A stretch of 64,000 nucleotides of DNA from Rodentibacter pneumotropicus DSM 21403 (GCF_000379905.1 NZ_KB904043.1:1-64000), one strand, 5' to 3'. Shown: positions 9,174-23,188, counted from the first letter of the stretch. Program-made: numbers and translations. The notes: generated by a model not told the origin, from the letters alone.

Positions 9174-9802
9174 TTTTCGATATGTTTCCACCAATTTTTA
9201 ACCGCACTTTCAATATCCGCCCGCACTTGTTCAATGCTTTGTTCTGCATCAATAATGATGGCTTTAGGATTATCTTTCACCAAATCCAAATAACGAGCTC
9301 GGGTTCGGTGGAAAAACTCAAGATCCATTTGCTCAATACGGTCCAATTCTCCCCGTCCACGAGCCCGTGCTAACCCCACAACAGGATCGATGTCTAAATA
9401 GAGGGTAAGATCTGGCTCAAAATCCCCCAAAACCGTTTCTTTTAAGGTTTTCATAAAATGCGGATCAAGCTGACGACCACCGCCTTGATAAGCCTGAGAT
9501 GACATATCGTGACGATCGCCCACCACCCATTTCCCTTGAGCAAGGGCTGGTTTGATTATATTTTCGACTAATTGGATGCGGGCAGCATAGAGCATTAATA
9601 ATTCCGCTTTATCCGTTACAGGTTCTTCTTTTTCATGTTTTATCAGCTGACGTAATTTTTCCGCCAAAGGGGTTCCCCCCGGTTCTCGGGTAAACACAAC
9701 ATCGTCAATTCCCAATTCATTTAATACACCTACGACTGACCGATGAGCCGTGCTTTTTCCCGCACCTTCTAGCCCTTCAATGACAATAAATTTTCCCATC
9801 AT
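9170..9802 (-). CDS. tmk: Thymidylate kinase (Tmk)
   Basis: Tmk phosphorylates dTMP to dTDP for dTTP synthesis. The 210-residue enzyme has the P-loop [10 protein letters not shown] near residue 10, the [15 protein letters not shown] substrate segment near 95 and the LID-type [12 protein letters not shown] segment near 150. The start used here (ATGATGGGA at 9802) gives the family length and begins 2 bases upstream of the mltG stop; longer in-frame starts lie within mltG. It overlaps holB by 4 bases, implying translational coupling. Confidence 0.95.
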   Translation of the reverse strand: MMGKFIVIEGLEGAGKSTAHRSVVGVLNELGIDDVVFTREPGGTPLAEKLRQLIKHEKEEPVTDKAELLMLYAARIQLVENIIKPALAQGKWVVGDRHDMSSQAYQGGGRQLDPHFMKTLKETVLGDFEPDLTLYLDIDPVVGLARARGRGELDRIEQMDLEFFHRTRARYLDLVKDNPKAIIIDAEQSIEQVRADIESAVKNWWKHIEK

Positions 9803-9803
9803 A

Positions 9804-10850
9804 TTATTTTCCATTCTTTTGGCTACGGTACCAACGCAAATAGTCTTGTACCGCTTTATTATGCTCATTTAAATTACGTGTAAATTTATGCCCGCCACTT
9901 CCATCGGCGACAAAATAGTAAAAATCGTTTTTTTCAGGATGTGCTACCGCCTGCAAAGCACTTTCGCTAACCATTGCAATGGGGGTAGGAGGTAATCCGT
10001 CAATCACATAGGTATTATATGCTGTGGGCGTTTCTAAATCTTTTTTACGAATATTACCGTTATAGTTTTCACCCATACCATAAATCACGGTAGGATCTGT
10101 TTGCAACTTCATTTTTGCATTAAGGCGATTAATAAATACAGAAGCCACTTTAGCCCGTTCTGCCGCAATAGCCGTCTCTTTCTCCACGATAGAAGCCAAC
10201 ACTAACATCTCGTGAGGGTTTGCTAACGGGAGATTTTCATCACGTTCATTCCAAGCTTTATCCAAAGCTTTTTTCAAACGCTCGGCTGCCCGCTGGAGCA
10301 ATTCTAAATCCGTTGAATTAGGTGTGTAATTATAAGTATCAGGGTATAACCAGCCATCAAGATTTTTGTGTTCATAAATATTTTTTACAGTATTAGGAAT
10401 TCCAAGTAAATTGAAAATTTCTTTATCACTTTTATCTTTTAAAGTCTGTGTTAAGTGCGGTGCGTTTTCGAGGCTTTTTCGCCACTCTTTAAAGGTTTTC
10501 CCTTCAATAAATTGCACGCTAAATTGAACCTCTTTTCCCGAATTAAGCAGCGTTAATAATTCTTGTACGGTTTGAATTCCATTTAAAGAATAAACTCCTG
10601 CCTTAATTTTATTTAATTCCGGTTTTAACTTTAACAAATAAGGGAGAAGTTGCGCATTATCGACCAATTTTTCTTGTTCAAAAAGTACGGTCAATTTTTT
10701 CCCTGTTGTACCACGTTCAACAAACAAAAGCTGATCGGGTTGTGCCTTGATGATTTCTTGTTGAAAAGCCATGAGTTTTTGATAACCGAAAAATCCGGCA
10801 CCCATACCAATCAAAAGAAAAATAAACAAGCTAATAAAAACTTTTTTCAT
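9804..10850 (-). CDS. mltG: Endolytic murein transglycosylase MltG (YceG)
   Basis: MltG is an inner-membrane enzyme that cuts nascent glycan strands and helps set their length. The 348-residue protein has one N-terminal membrane anchor (about 3-25), a LysM-like YceG region and the catalytic domain. The motif ASIVEKET (catalytic Glu near residue 218) and the later segment QTDPTVIYG mark the active site. The ATG at 10850 was chosen because it places the basic MKKVF start next to the anchor; no strong SD is seen. It follows a terminator and heads an mltG-tmk-holB-tatD group. Confidence 0.92.
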   Translation of the reverse strand: MKKVFISLFIFLLIGMGAGFFGYQKLMAFQQEIIKAQPDQLLFVERGTTGKKLTVLFEQEKLVDNAQLLPYLLKLKPELNKIKAGVYSLNGIQTVQELLTLLNSGKEVQFSVQFIEGKTFKEWRKSLENAPHLTQTLKDKSDKEIFNLLGIPNTVKNIYEHKNLDGWLYPDTYNYTPNSTDLELLQRAAERLKKALDKAWNERDENLPLANPHEMLVLASIVEKETAIAAERAKVASVFINRLNAKMKLQTDPTVIYGMGENYNGNIRKKDLETPTAYNTYVIDGLPPTPIAMVSESALQAVAHPEKNDFYYFVADGSGGHKFTRNLNEHNKAVQDYLRWYRSQKNGK

Positions 10851-10881
10851 AGTTAATTGAATAAAAAATAAAAACAACAAA

Positions 10882-10898
10882 AGGGGCAAAACGCCCCT
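10882..10898 (-). terminator. Intrinsic terminator after surA
   Basis: AGGGGC (10882-10887) and GCCCCT (10893-10898) form a GC-rich stem followed, on the minus strand, by a T-rich run. It separates surA from mltG. Confidence 0.85.
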
Positions 10899-10916
10899 CT
10901 CAGATAAAATATGAAT

Positions 10917-11849
10917 TTATTGATTAAAATATTGAATATCTGCAGTTTTACGTAGGGCTTTAACCCAATCTTTAGTTGCATCTTGTAACTGGCTATTCAC
11001 AATTTTCTCATACGCTTTTTGACGATAGGCATCTTCTGTACGATCACCATCACGCGTACCGGTTACTTCTAAAATATGCCAACCAAATTCTGATTTAAAA
11101 GGTGCGGAAATACTACCTTGTTTAGTCGTTTGTACCGCTTTAGCAAAAGCTCCTACATAGGTTTCAGGGAACGCATAACCTAGGCTACCGCCATTAGCAC
11201 CTGATAAGTAATCTTTAGAATATTTTAATGCGGCATCGGCAAAAGTCGTTTTACCGGAAATAATATCTGCACGGATTTGATTAAGCTCTGCTTTTGCTTG
11301 CGCATCATTTAATAATGGGTTGAGCTTTAAAAGGATATGGCGAACTTCATATTCTTTACCGGTCACTTTTTGCTCTGTGCCATTAGCTCTTGCCTCATTC
11401 AACATTTTCTGTCCGAGAGCATCTATTTCTTCACGGGTTACTTGTACACTGGTATTAATTGCATGACTACGTACCCCAGACATCATCATTTGATTCGCAA
11501 TTTGTTGACGAAATGCATTTAACGAAATACCTTGATAATCCAATGCATCTAAAAACTGACCATAGGTTAAACCATTTTTTGCCGCAATATCTTCTACAAT
11601 AAAATCAATTTCACGAGGATTAATCTTCACACCTGATTCTTTAATGGCTTTTTGTACCAAAATATCATCAATGACTTTATTTAATGCTGCTTGATGGTTG
11701 CCTTTTTTCCCCATTGCTGCACGCACTTGGCTTTCTAGAACAGGAATACCATCTACTGTTGCAACTACTCGTTCTTCTGCATAAACAGAAGAAAATGAAA
11801 GTACACCCAGAGTGACAATAAAAAGAGATTTTAATACTGATTTTTTCAT
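10917..11849 (-). CDS. surA: Periplasmic peptidyl-prolyl isomerase / chaperone SurA
   Basis: SurA escorts outer-membrane proteins through the periplasm. The 310-residue protein starts with a signal peptide ending SSVYA-E. It has a SurA N-terminal chaperone domain and a single parvulin domain (motifs VRHILLKL near 170 and PFKSEFGWHILEV near 255). The E. coli protein is about 430 residues with two parvulin domains; the single-domain form is usual in Haemophilus relatives. The ATG at 11849 puts MKKSVL at the N-terminus with AAAGAAAG upstream. It lies 74 bases after pyrR on the same strand. Confidence 0.9.
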   Translation of the reverse strand: MKKSVLKSLFIVTLGVLSFSSVYAEERVVATVDGIPVLESQVRAAMGKKGNHQAALNKVIDDILVQKAIKESGVKINPREIDFIVEDIAAKNGLTYGQFLDALDYQGISLNAFRQQIANQMMMSGVRSHAINTSVQVTREEIDALGQKMLNEARANGTEQKVTGKEYEVRHILLKLNPLLNDAQAKAELNQIRADIISGKTTFADAALKYSKDYLSGANGGSLGYAFPETYVGAFAKAVQTTKQGSISAPFKSEFGWHILEVTGTRDGDRTEDAYRQKAYEKIVNSQLQDATKDWVKALRKTADIQYFNQ

Positions 11850-11923
11850 ATTTACTTTCTTTAAATGAGCCAATGACGCTCGTTAGAGTATCAATTTTAA
11901 ACAAGGTTCACAATAGCTTAGGA

Positions 11924-12463
11924 TTATTTTGATAATAATGCCACTTCATAGCATCCATCATATTTTTGAGTACGAACTTGCACTTTTTCTTCTCGGCTGG
12001 TTGGTACGTTTTTACCTACATAATCTGCTCGTATAGGTAATTCACGATGCCCACGATCAACAAAAATAACTAATTCAATTTTTGCAGCACGACCAAAATC
12101 AGTGAGTGCATCCATCGCTGCACGGATCGTTCTCCCTGTAAATAAAACATCATCAATTAAAATCACATCTTTATCTTTTACATTCAAATATTGCGATGCG
12201 CCACTATACACAGGCATTGAATTTTCTGGTTCAGTGCGCTGTAAATCATCACGATAAAATGTAATATCCAATTCCATTGAAGGAATCTCCACGCTAATTA
12301 AATCTATAATTTTATGTTTGATCAACGTAGCAATTTCCGCACCACGACGTTTAATACCAACAATAACAACATTGTCTAAACTAGGGTGTTTTTCAATAAT
12401 TTCATGGGAAATACGAGAAATAGTGCGATGAAACTGACTTTCATCAATAATGATCTTTTCCAT
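11924..12463 (-). CDS. pyrR: PyrR: pyrimidine regulatory protein / uracil phosphoribosyltransferase
   Basis: The 179-residue protein has the PRPP-binding motif VILIDDVLFTGRTIRAA near residue 96 and the VGIKRRGAEIA loop near 36, characteristic of PyrR. In Bacillus, PyrR binds pyr mRNA and promotes termination when UMP is high; it also has weak UPRTase activity. It is sporadic outside Firmicutes and present in Haemophilus. No pyr gene adjoins it here, and I see no clear PyrR RNA site beside it. Its role as an RNA regulator in this organism is therefore unproven. Confidence 0.9.
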   Translation of the reverse strand: MEKIIIDESQFHRTISRISHEIIEKHPSLDNVVIVGIKRRGAEIATLIKHKIIDLISVEIPSMELDITFYRDDLQRTEPENSMPVYSGASQYLNVKDKDVILIDDVLFTGRTIRAAMDALTDFGRAAKIELVIFVDRGHRELPIRADYVGKNVPTSREEKVQVRTQKYDGCYEVALLSK

Positions 12464-12554
12464 AATTCATCCAAATTAACTGTGAAACAGTCGGTAAAAT
12501 ACCATAAAAATAAATTAAATTTAATCGCTTTTAATGAATGATTATCCTATAAAC

Positions 12555-12586
12555 AAAAAGTGCGGTTAAATTTAACCGCACTTTTT
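12555..12586 (-). terminator. Perfect 32-bp palindromic double uptake signal; terminator of the atp operon
   Basis: Two complete Hin-type uptake signals meet head to head: the left arm AAAAAGTGCGGTTAAA is exactly mirrored from 12571 to 12586. The stem is 16 bp with no unpaired centre, directly after the atpC stop at 12588. It should terminate the atp transcript and serve as a double DNA-uptake site. Confidence 0.85.
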
Positions 12587-12587
12587 A

Positions 12588-13016
12588 TTATCTTTTTGAT
12601 TTCACAAGTTTTTCTGTCATCTCGTAAGCTCGGAGTTTCGCTAACTCTTTGGAAAGTTTTGCTACCAGTACTTCGTGATCAACATCAGCAACCTGTGCCA
12701 CAATATTTTCTTCAGCTTTGCGTTTCGCTTCACGAATACGATCCGCATCTAACTCACTACCACGAATTGCTACATCAGCCAAAACAGTAACAACTTTGGG
12801 TTGAACCTCTAAAAAGCCACCTGATACGTAGATCACTTCTTCTTTATCATCTTCAAGGGTAAATTTCACAATTCCAGGCTTAATCGCTGTTAACAATGGT
12901 GTGTGGTTCGGTAAAATTCCGAGTTCACCTTCCACACCTGTTGCTTGGATTTGTTTAACCGCACCTTCAAAAATTTTTTGCTCTGCGCTGACTATTGTTA
13001 GGTTAAATGTCGCCAT
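12588..13016 (-). CDS. atpC: ATP synthase epsilon subunit
   Basis: Epsilon is the small rotor-stalk subunit that links gamma to the c-ring and inhibits reverse hydrolysis. The 142-residue protein has the N-terminal beta-sandwich (motif [19 protein letters not shown] near 33) and a C-terminal two-helix domain rich in Lys and Glu. It is the last gene of the operon and ends against a palindromic terminator. Confidence 0.96.
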   Translation of the reverse strand: MATFNLTIVSAEQKIFEGAVKQIQATGVEGELGILPNHTPLLTAIKPGIVKFTLEDDKEEVIYVSGGFLEVQPKVVTVLADVAIRGSELDADRIREAKRKAEENIVAQVADVDHEVLVAKLSKELAKLRAYEMTEKLVKSKR

Positions 13017-13046
13017 TTTTGTTCTCCTTCAAATGACTTGAAGTGA

Positions 13047-15306
<2,260 letters not shown>

Positions 15307-15323
15307 CTTCTTTCTCCGTTATA

Positions 15324-16865
15324 TTACCAAGCACTATTGGTCTTAAAACTATCCAAAATCGTTTTCAATGTGTCTTTTATCTCATCATTGTAATTACCGG
15401 TTTTGGTTAATTCAGCCATAAAGTCGCCATGGTTACGGTGAGAATAGTCTAAAAGTGCGGTCTCAAAACTTGCAATTTTTTGCAGTTCTACGTCTTCCAA
15501 ATAACCAAACTCAACAGCAAAAAGCAACACAGATTGCTCTGCAACACTAAGCGGTGCATATTGTTTTTGTTTCAATAACTCGGTGACTTTTTCACCGTGA
15601 GAAAGCTGTTTACGGGTTGCATCATCAAGATCAGAGGCAAATTGAGCAAATGCGGCCAATTCACGATATTGCGCCAATGCGGTACGAATACCACCTGCTA
15701 ATTTTTTCACCACTTTAGTTTGTGCCGCACCACCTACACGAGATACCGAAATACCTGGGTTTACTGCAGGGCGAATACCTGAGTTAAACAAGTTAGATTC
15801 TAAGAAAATCTGACCATCGGTGATGGAAATTACGTTGGTTGGTACGAATGCAGAAACATCACCTGCTTGAGTTTCAATAATAGGAAGAGCAGTTAAAGAA
15901 CCTGTTTTCCCTTTTACTTCACCATTGGTAAATTTTTCTACATATTCTTCATTAACACGTGCAGCACGCTCAAGTAAGCGTGAATGTAAATAGAAAACAT
16001 CTCCAGGGTAAGCTTCACGACCCGGTGGACGACGTAGTAATAATGAAATTTGACGGTAAGCTACTGCTTGTTTTGATAAATCATCATAAACAATTAACGC
16101 ATCTTCACCACGATCACGGAAATATTCCCCCATAGCACAGCCGGCATAAGGAGCAAGATATTGTAATGCGGCAGATTCAGATGCTGACGCAGCAACCACG
16201 ATAGTATTTGCCAATGCACCATGTTCTTCTAATTTACGCACTACGTTTGCGATAGTTGATGCTTTTTGACCAATTGCAACATAGATACATTTAATACCAG
16301 AATCACGCTGATTGATAATTGCATCGATCGCTAATGCTGTTTTACCCGTTTGACGGTCTCCAATGATCAACTCACGCTGACCTCGACCAATCGGTACCAT
16401 AGAGTCTACCGCTTTGTAACCGGTTTGTACCGGTTGATCTACCGATTTACGCTCAATAACGCCCGGTGCAATAACTTCAACCGGTGAAAATCCGTCATTT
16501 TCAATTTCACCTTTACCGTCAATCGGTTGACCGAGTGTATTGACAACACGACCTAACAAGCCACGACCTACCGGCACTTCTAAAATACGACCGGTACATT
16601 GAACTTCCATTCCTTCCGCTAAATCTGCATAAGGACCCATTACAACCGCACCTACCGAGTCACGCTCAAGGTTAAGAGCCATTGCATAGCGATTTCCTGG
16701 TAATGCGATCATCTCCCCTTGCATTACATCGCTCAAACCGTGAATACGAATAATACCGTCACTTACGGAAACAATTGTCCCAGTGTTATGAGCTTCACTC
16801 ACTACATCAAACTGAGCAATTCGTTTTTTAATCAATTCACTAATTTCAGTTGAATTTAGTTGCAT
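15324..16865 (-). CDS. atpA: ATP synthase alpha subunit
   Basis: Alpha is the non-catalytic nucleotide-binding subunit of F1. The 513-residue protein has Walker [10 protein letters not shown] near residue 170, Walker [13 protein letters not shown] and the alpha-specific segment containing the arginine finger ([12 protein letters not shown] near 370). Length and order are standard. It lies 15 bases after atpH. Confidence 0.97.
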   Translation of the reverse strand: MQLNSTEISELIKKRIAQFDVVSEAHNTGTIVSVSDGIIRIHGLSDVMQGEMIALPGNRYAMALNLERDSVGAVVMGPYADLAEGMEVQCTGRILEVPVGRGLLGRVVNTLGQPIDGKGEIENDGFSPVEVIAPGVIERKSVDQPVQTGYKAVDSMVPIGRGQRELIIGDRQTGKTALAIDAIINQRDSGIKCIYVAIGQKASTIANVVRKLEEHGALANTIVVAASASESAALQYLAPYAGCAMGEYFRDRGEDALIVYDDLSKQAVAYRQISLLLRRPPGREAYPGDVFYLHSRLLERAARVNEEYVEKFTNGEVKGKTGSLTALPIIETQAGDVSAFVPTNVISITDGQIFLESNLFNSGIRPAVNPGISVSRVGGAAQTKVVKKLAGGIRTALAQYRELAAFAQFASDLDDATRKQLSHGEKVTELLKQKQYAPLSVAEQSVLLFAVEFGYLEDVELQKIASFETALLDYSHRNHGDFMAELTKTGNYNDEIKDTLKTILDSFKTNSAW

Positions 16866-16880
16866 CTTTTATTCCTCTTA

Positions 16881-17426
16881 TCATTGCAACTCATTTGCGA
16901 GACGGTCGAGCTGTCCACGACTGCTACCATCAATCACAAAATCTTCCGTACGAATAATTACACCAGCAATAAGCGAATCATCCACGTTGCAATTTACTTT
17001 CACTTTGCGAGCTAATCTTTTTTCCATTGCCGCCACAATTTTTTCAATTTGAGTTGCATTCAATGGTTGTGCAGAAGTTACTTGAACCTCTGCAATGGCT
17101 TGATGTTCTTCCACATAACGAGTAAATTCGGAAAATACCACAGGGATAGCACTCAAACGCTTATTTTCAGCCATTAACCGAATAAGATTTTGCCCATATT
17201 GATCTAGCTGTTCACCACAAATTGAAATCACCGTATCCGCTACTTTTTGTGAAGAAAGCGAACTAATGAGAAATTCTTTCATTTGTTCGTCTTCCACAAG
17301 TGCGGTCAAAAATCCCAACATTTCTGTCCATTTTTCTACCGCACTTTTATCATTTACGGATTGCTCTATGGCAAAATCAAATGCTGCTTTGGCATAAGGG
17401 CGAGCTATCGTAGTTAATTCTGACAT
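16881..17426 (-). CDS. atpH: ATP synthase delta subunit
   Basis: Delta joins the top of F1 to the peripheral b stalk. The 181-residue protein is helical at the N-terminus ([12 protein letters not shown] near residue 8). It ends with the conserved [23 protein letters not shown]. The frame contains two Hin-type uptake signals (around 17299 and 17339). It lies between atpF (13-base gap) and atpA (15-base gap). Confidence 0.95.
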   Translation of the reverse strand: MSELTTIARPYAKAAFDFAIEQSVNDKSAVEKWTEMLGFLTALVEDEQMKEFLISSLSSQKVADTVISICGEQLDQYGQNLIRLMAENKRLSAIPVVFSEFTRYVEEHQAIAEVQVTSAQPLNATQIEKIVAAMEKRLARKVKVNCNVDDSLIAGVIIRTEDFVIDGSSRGQLDRLANELQ

Positions 17427-17439
17427 AAGCTAAAGCCTC

Positions 17440-17910
17440 TTATAGTTCTGCAACTAATTTATCAATAATGTCATTGTTTGCCGCCTCATCAATAGTGCGA
17501 CCCACAATTTTTTCAGCACCGGCAATTGCTAAGGAAGCCACTTTAAGACGTAGTTCTTCTTGAACACGTTTACGTTCAGCTTCTACCTCAGCATACCCTT
17601 GTTCAATTATTTTCGCTTTAAGCTCTTCTGCTTCGGTTTTCATTTCGTCAAGCACTTCATTACGTCGCTTGTTCGCGGCATCTAAAATCTCTTGAGCCTG
17701 AATTTTCGCTTTTGAAATTTCTTCTTCCGCAAGTAATTTAGTATCTGCTTGTTCTTTTTTCGCAGCTTCCGCAGATGCTAATGCATTGGCAATTTGGCTT
17801 TGACGTGTTTCAATTGCTTTAATAATTGGTGGCCACACAAACTTCATACAAAACCATACGAATAGTGCGAATGAAATGAGTTGACCAATTAATGTTGCAT
17901 TTAAATTCAC
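17440..17910 (-). CDS. atpF: ATP synthase b subunit
   Basis: The b subunit is the peripheral stalk that holds F1 to subunit a. The 156-residue protein has one N-terminal membrane helix (about 5-25) and then a long charged helix rich in Ala, Glu and Lys (about 30-130) that forms the right-handed b dimer. The length equals that of the E. coli protein. Confidence 0.95.
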   Translation of the reverse strand: MNLNATLIGQLISFALFVWFCMKFVWPPIIKAIETRQSQIANALASAEAAKKEQADTKLLAEEEISKAKIQAQEILDAANKRRNEVLDEMKTEAEELKAKIIEQGYAEVEAERKRVQEELRLKVASLAIAGAEKIVGRTIDEAANNDIIDKLVAEL

Positions 17911-17958
17911 AACGTCCTCCTTAAAATGCTTGTTTTACGTTGATAAGCAAATAAGGGA

Positions 17959-18231
<273 letters not shown>

Positions 18232-18269
18232 TTAAGTTTTAGCCCTAGAGCCGGTTAATAAAAAAACGA

Positions 18270-19067
<798 letters not shown>

Positions 19068-19085
19068 TTAGAACTATAGTAAAAA

Positions 19086-19460
19086 TCAAATTCGGCGAAA
19101 CAAAAATGGAATTAAATTATTCAAAATTAATGCCATAAAAAAACCACTAAAGAAAATCACAAAGTTTGTCACCAAAAACCATTTGAATGATGCAATAATC
19201 AACACAATGGTTAACACAAACTTGATAGCTTCACCTCTATAAAGTGCGGTCAATTTTGTAGATAAATATTGTTTTCGATAAAAAACGATATACACAAAAA
19301 CACTGAAAGGAAGCAATGCCGAAAGAAATCCGAATAAAAAATCAAGTGAATTTTTCATTTGCCAGAAAGCAAAAAAACAAGCAAATAGTAACATGATGAC
19401 TATTTCAATCTGAATAGCTTTTCGATACTGAATTTTCGCTTGTTGTATAATTTTCGACAT
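19086..19460 (-). CDS. atpI: ATP synthase accessory protein AtpI
   Basis: AtpI is a small membrane protein encoded first in many atp operons; it is dispensable and is thought to aid c-ring assembly or Mg uptake. The product is about 124 residues with four membrane helices and a basic cytoplasmic N-terminus. The start is uncertain: a TTG three codons earlier sits closer to the AAGG site. One Hin-type uptake signal lies in the frame near 19243. Confidence 0.85.
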   Translation of the reverse strand: MSKIIQQAKIQYRKAIQIEIVIMLLFACFFAFWQMKNSLDFLFGFLSALLPFSVFVYIVFYRKQYLSTKLTALYRGEAIKFVLTIVLIIASFKWFLVTNFVIFFSGFFMALILNNLIPFLFRRI

Positions 19461-19488
19461 TATTTTCAATAACCTTAAACCTTGGTAA

Positions 19489-19516
19489 TTATACTATTGA
19501 AAAAATCAGATTCAAC
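19489..19516 (-). promoter_or_regulatory. Predicted sigma-70 promoter of the atp operon
   Basis: On the minus strand TTGAAT (19516-19511) and TATAAT (19494-19489) are separated by 16 bases, 29 bases upstream of atpI. The match is good for a constitutive promoter. Confidence 0.65.
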
Positions 19517-19583
19517 TTAAAAACTACCAAAAAAACGTTAACTAAATCACAGTTTTGAAAAAATTTTACAAATATGTAACGAT

Positions 19584-20195
19584 TTACCGCAAAATGATTA
19601 AATGTCGTTCACCCACTAATTCCGGCACATGTAACGCTATTATTTGTTGTACTGTATAATTATCATACAATTCTTGCACTTCTTCCATATGATAAACACC
19701 TTTTAATGCATAAAAACAGCCACTTTCTTTCGGAAGATGATGACACCAATTTGTCATATCTTTAAGTGAAGCAAATGCTCGGCTCAATACCCCATCGAAT
19801 TTTTCATTAGGTTGATATTCTTCCACACGACTTAATATAGGCGTAACGTTTGTTAGCTTTAATTCACGTATGGCATTACGAATAAAACTAATACGTTTAC
19901 CTAAACTATCTAACAATACAAAGTGCTTATTTGAATTTGCAATCGCTAGAGGTAAACCGGGTAAACCGGGGCCTGTACCAACATCAATGAAAGATTCCCC
20001 CTGTAAATAAGGACTCACTACAAGACTATCCAGAATATGTTTTACCAACATTTCTTGCGGATCACGTACTGAGGTTAAATTATAAGCTTTGTTCCATTTG
20101 TTCAATAAATTGACGAGATCAATCAACTGCTGTTTTTGTTGATCTTTTAATTGAATATTTGCCTGAGCAAGCAAGCGGTCTAATTTTGCTTTCAT
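19584..20195 (-). CDS. rsmG: 16S rRNA (guanine527-N7)-methyltransferase RsmG (GidB)
   Basis: RsmG methylates G527 of 16S rRNA; loss gives low-level streptomycin resistance. The 203-residue form starting at MKAKLDRLL matches the family length and contains the SAM-binding motif [16 protein letters not shown] near residue 72. No clear SD precedes this ATG, and an in-frame ATG eleven codons upstream is possible. It lies between mnmG and the atp operon, the ancestral gidA-gidB-atp order. Confidence 0.93.
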   Translation of the reverse strand: MKAKLDRLLAQANIQLKDQQKQQLIDLVNLLNKWNKAYNLTSVRDPQEMLVKHILDSLVVSPYLQGESFIDVGTGPGLPGLPLAIANSNKHFVLLDSLGKRISFIRNAIRELKLTNVTPILSRVEEYQPNEKFDGVLSRAFASLKDMTNWCHHLPKESGCFYALKGVYHMEEVQELYDNYTVQQIIALHVPELVGERHLIILR

Positions 20196-20361
20196 TGATA
20201 ATATATGTTTAGTAAGAATTCGGTCCATTCTACTTGAAAGTGTAGTCACTATTCTATGCCTTTTTCAATTTATGCTGCAAAATTTGACGAGAAGGACATA
20301 ACCATAAAATCTATAAACTTGCAGGCTCAACCAACTGAACATTATGCAACTAACTGATACA

Positions 20362-20392
20362 AAAAAGTGCGGTAAATTTGACCGCACTTTTT
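20362..20392 (-). terminator. Terminator after mnmG made of two inverted uptake signals
   Basis: AAAAAGTGCGGT and ACCGCACTTTTT pair around a 7-base loop 20 bases after the mnmG stop. A T-run lies on each side, so it can work in both directions. Confidence 0.85.
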
Positions 20393-20412
20393 CATTCCAA
20401 ACACTGAGAAAA

Positions 20413-22302
20413 TTATTCCCCACGTTTCAGCATTCCTTGTTTTTTCAAATTAACCAAAATAATTGAAATTGCCGCCGGTGTGATACCGGAAATACGGCTT
20501 GCTTGTCCGATAGAAACAGGGCGGTGCTGTTCTAATTTGGCACGAACTTCGTTTGATAATCCCGATACTTTGGCATAATCAAATTGAGCCGGAATAGCCG
20601 TATTTTCATGACGTTTTTGTTTTTCGATTTCTTCTTCCTGATGTTCAATATAGCCTTGGTATTTTATGGCTATTTCCACTTGTTCCACAGCTTCCTTATC
20701 AGCCATCGCCGGTTGGTAAGGGGTTAAAGCAGTTAAAATCTCATAATTCATTTCAGGGCGGCGTAATAGATCCTCACCATTCGCCTCACGCACAAGCGGG
20801 CTGCTTAGCACTTTATTGGCTTCTTCCAAATATTCCGAGCGGGGGTGTAACCAAATGCAGCGTAAACGTTGGCGTTCAAGCTCAATATTTTCCATTTTTT
20901 GATTAAAACGAGCCCAACGTTTTTCATCAATTAAACCAAATTCATGGGCAATCGGTGTTAAACGAATATCGGCGTTATCCTCACGTAATAACAAACGATA
21001 TTCCGCACGAGAGGTAAATACACGGTAGGGTTCTTTCGTGCCGAGGGTGCAAAGATCATCAACCAATACACCAATATATGCCTGATCACGACGTGGATAC
21101 CATGAATCCTTCTCTTGTACGTAAAGACCCGCATTGATCCCTGCCAATAGTCCTTGTGCAGCGGCTTCTTCATATCCGGTTGTGCCATTAATTTGGCCGG
21201 CAAAGAATAATCCCGAAATGGCTTTGGTTTCCAAGGTTGGCTTTAGATCACGGGGATCAAAATAATCATATTCAATAGCATAACCCGGTTTGACAATTCG
21301 GGCATTTTCCAAGCCTTTCATTGAATTAACGATCTTCATTTGTACGTCAAACGGAAGACTGGTCGAAATCCCATTTGGATAAACCTCATTACTGGTTAAT
21401 CCTTCCGGCTCTAAATAAATTTGATGAGAATTACGATCCGCAAAACGCATCACTTTATCTTCAATCGACGGACAATAACGAGGTCCGATCCCTTCGATCA
21501 CACCGGTGTACATTGGGCTACGATCCAAATTATTGCGGATCACCTCATGAGTTTGATCATTAGTATGGGTGATATAACAAGGGATTTGTTGCGGGTGATC
21601 CGATATCGCTCCCATAAAAGAAAACACCGGTAATACAGCATCACCATGCTGTTTGGTGAGTACATCAAAATCGATAGTACGAGCATCAATACGTGGAGGC
21701 GTGCCTGTTTTTAGGCGATCCACGCGTAAATTCAGATCGCGTAAACGCTCAGCTAACATGGTTGAAGCAGGATCCCCTGCACGACCCCCCGTGTAATTTT
21801 CCAAGCCAATATGGATCTTGCCCGCTAAAAAAGTACCAGCTGTTAGGATCACAGATCTTGCACGGAATTTTAATCCCATTTTAGTAACAACACCGGTCAC
21901 ACGATCCTGTTCAATCAAAATATCCGTAGCTTCTTGTTGGAAAATATCCAAATTTGACTGATTTTCTAATGCGATTCTTACCGCTTGTCGGTATAAAACG
22001 CGATCTGCCTGAGCGCGGGTTGCACGTACAGCAGGGCCTTTACTACTGTTGAGCGTACGGAATTGGATCCCCGCTTTATCGGCTGCATGAGCCATTAAAC
22101 CGCCCATGGCATCAACTTCTTTTACTAAGTGGCCTTTACCGATCCCACCAATGGCAGGATTACAGGACATTTGTCCTAAAGTATCGACATTATGGGTTAA
22201 TAAAAGGGTTTTTAACCCCATACGTGCCGGTGCAAGAGCGGCTTCAGTTCCAGCATGACCGCCACCGATTACGATCACATCATAGGTTTCAGTATAAAAC
22301 AT
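20413..22302 (-). CDS. mnmG: tRNA uridine 5-carboxymethylaminomethyl modification enzyme MnmG (GidA)
   Basis: MnmG, with MnmE, adds the cmnm5 group to U34 of several tRNAs. The 629-residue protein has the N-terminal FAD-binding [10 protein letters not shown] motif at residue 13, the catalytic-cysteine segment [14 protein letters not shown] near 46, and a C-terminal helical MnmE/tRNA-binding domain ending in VNLKKQGML. It sits immediately beside oriC, the classical position that gave the gid name. Transcription runs away from the origin. Confidence 0.97.
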   Translation of the reverse strand: MFYTETYDVIVIGGGHAGTEAALAPARMGLKTLLLTHNVDTLGQMSCNPAIGGIGKGHLVKEVDAMGGLMAHAADKAGIQFRTLNSSKGPAVRATRAQADRVLYRQAVRIALENQSNLDIFQQEATDILIEQDRVTGVVTKMGLKFRARSVILTAGTFLAGKIHIGLENYTGGRAGDPASTMLAERLRDLNLRVDRLKTGTPPRIDARTIDFDVLTKQHGDAVLPVFSFMGAISDHPQQIPCYITHTNDQTHEVIRNNLDRSPMYTGVIEGIGPRYCPSIEDKVMRFADRNSHQIYLEPEGLTSNEVYPNGISTSLPFDVQMKIVNSMKGLENARIVKPGYAIEYDYFDPRDLKPTLETKAISGLFFAGQINGTTGYEEAAAQGLLAGINAGLYVQEKDSWYPRRDQAYIGVLVDDLCTLGTKEPYRVFTSRAEYRLLLREDNADIRLTPIAHEFGLIDEKRWARFNQKMENIELERQRLRCIWLHPRSEYLEEANKVLSSPLVREANGEDLLRRPEMNYEILTALTPYQPAMADKEAVEQVEIAIKYQGYIEHQEEEIEKQKRHENTAIPAQFDYAKVSGLSNEVRAKLEQHRPVSIGQASRISGITPAAISIILVNLKKQGMLKRGE

Positions 22303-22322
22303 CGTTTTCTCTAATTTATTCG

Positions 22323-22696
22323 GATCTAAAAATGTACGCTATTCTACAAAAATTCGGTTTTTCTTGAAAGAAAGAATTGGATCTTGAGAATTTACAAAGG
22401 ATCTAAAAAATCTTTAGGTAATAAGTTTAAGATCTTTTTATATATAGAGATCTTATTATTGTTACTATTAGGATCCTTTGATTGTGTGAATAACGCTTTT
22501 TTCTTTTTATAAATGAATAAGTTAGATCCTATTGAAAAATGTTGATCAATGATAAAAATAGTCATCATTCATTGTGGATAATTTGAGTATTTATCCACAG
22601 AAGACAAAAATTGAGATCTTATTCAGTGAAAAAATACAGGTTTTTGACAGATTTTTTATGAGTTATACACAGATAAAAACGATGACCATAAAGATC
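22323..22696. other. oriC: Chromosomal replication origin oriC between mnmG and mioC
   Basis: The 404-base spacer has no credible gene. It holds four DnaA boxes: TTATTCACA (22485-22493, minus), TTATCCACA (22573-22581, minus), TTATCCACA (22591-22599, plus) and TTATACACA (22663-22671, plus). Ten GATC Dam/SeqA sites lie between 22323 and 22696. An AT-rich unwinding region (about 22400-22475) contains GATCTTTTTATAT and GATCTTATTATTG, matching the 13-mer pattern GATCTNTTNTTTT of enterobacterial oriC. The flanking genes are the same as at E. coli oriC. A plus-strand open frame at 22574-22774 overlaps these signals and is not taken as a gene. Confidence 0.93.
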
Positions 22697-22706
22697 ATCG
22701 TCCTTT

Positions 22707-23147
22707 TTATGAGAGGGATTGAACAAATAGAGGAAGCCAATTTTCACTATAGTTTTCAGGATCATCAACATTGAGAACATCAATTTTTAAGGTTTCGCAA
22801 AGTTTAACTGAATTTTTTTGTTCTAAAATGTTTTCAATATGATTTGTCGCATAACAAAAAGTATCGTAATCCGAATTGCCTAAACCTACAATGGCAAAAC
22901 GTAAATGCGAAAGATCAAGATCGGATTGTGCTATTTGATCAAAGAGCGGTCGTAAATTATCCGGAATTTCTCCTGCACCATGGGTAGAAGTGACGATCAA
23001 CCATAACGCTTCATCAATCACATCATCATACTGTGCGCCGTGAAAAAGAGCGGTTGGAAATCCTTGTGTTTTTAAAATATCTTCTAGATGTTCGGCAACA
23101 TACTCGGCGGTGCCTAAAGTGCTGCCTGAAATAATACAAACTTTCAT
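22707..23147 (-). CDS. mioC: Flavodoxin-like protein MioC
   Basis: MioC is a small FMN flavodoxin-domain protein, implicated in biotin synthase electron transfer in vitro. The 146-residue product has the FMN phosphate loop [15 protein letters not shown] at residue 8, the [10 protein letters not shown] loop near 57 and [11 protein letters not shown] near 90. Its transcription runs leftward into oriC, as in E. coli, where this affects initiation. Confidence 0.92.
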   Translation of the reverse strand: MKVCIISGSTLGTAEYVAEHLEDILKTQGFPTALFHGAQYDDVIDEALWLIVTSTHGAGEIPDNLRPLFDQIAQSDLDLSHLRFAIVGLGNSDYDTFCYATNHIENILEQKNSVKLCETLKIDVLNVDDPENYSENWLPLFVQSLS

Positions 23148-23163
23148 AAAAATTATCTAAAGT

Positions 23164-23188
23164 AAAGGCTTAGAAAATCTAAGCCTTT
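23164..23188 (-). terminator. Terminator after zapB
   Basis: AAAGGCTTAGA (23164-23174) and TCTAAGCCTTT (23178-23188) form an 11-bp stem with a 3-base loop, between mioC and zapB. It ends the short zapB transcript and would protect mioC and oriC from readthrough. Confidence 0.8.

Noticed and set aside
22574-22774. Plus-strand open frame of 66 codons in the mnmG-mioC spacer
   Set aside because: It overlaps DnaA boxes and the end of mioC, has no similarity to any family and no good ribosome binding site; the region is oriC.
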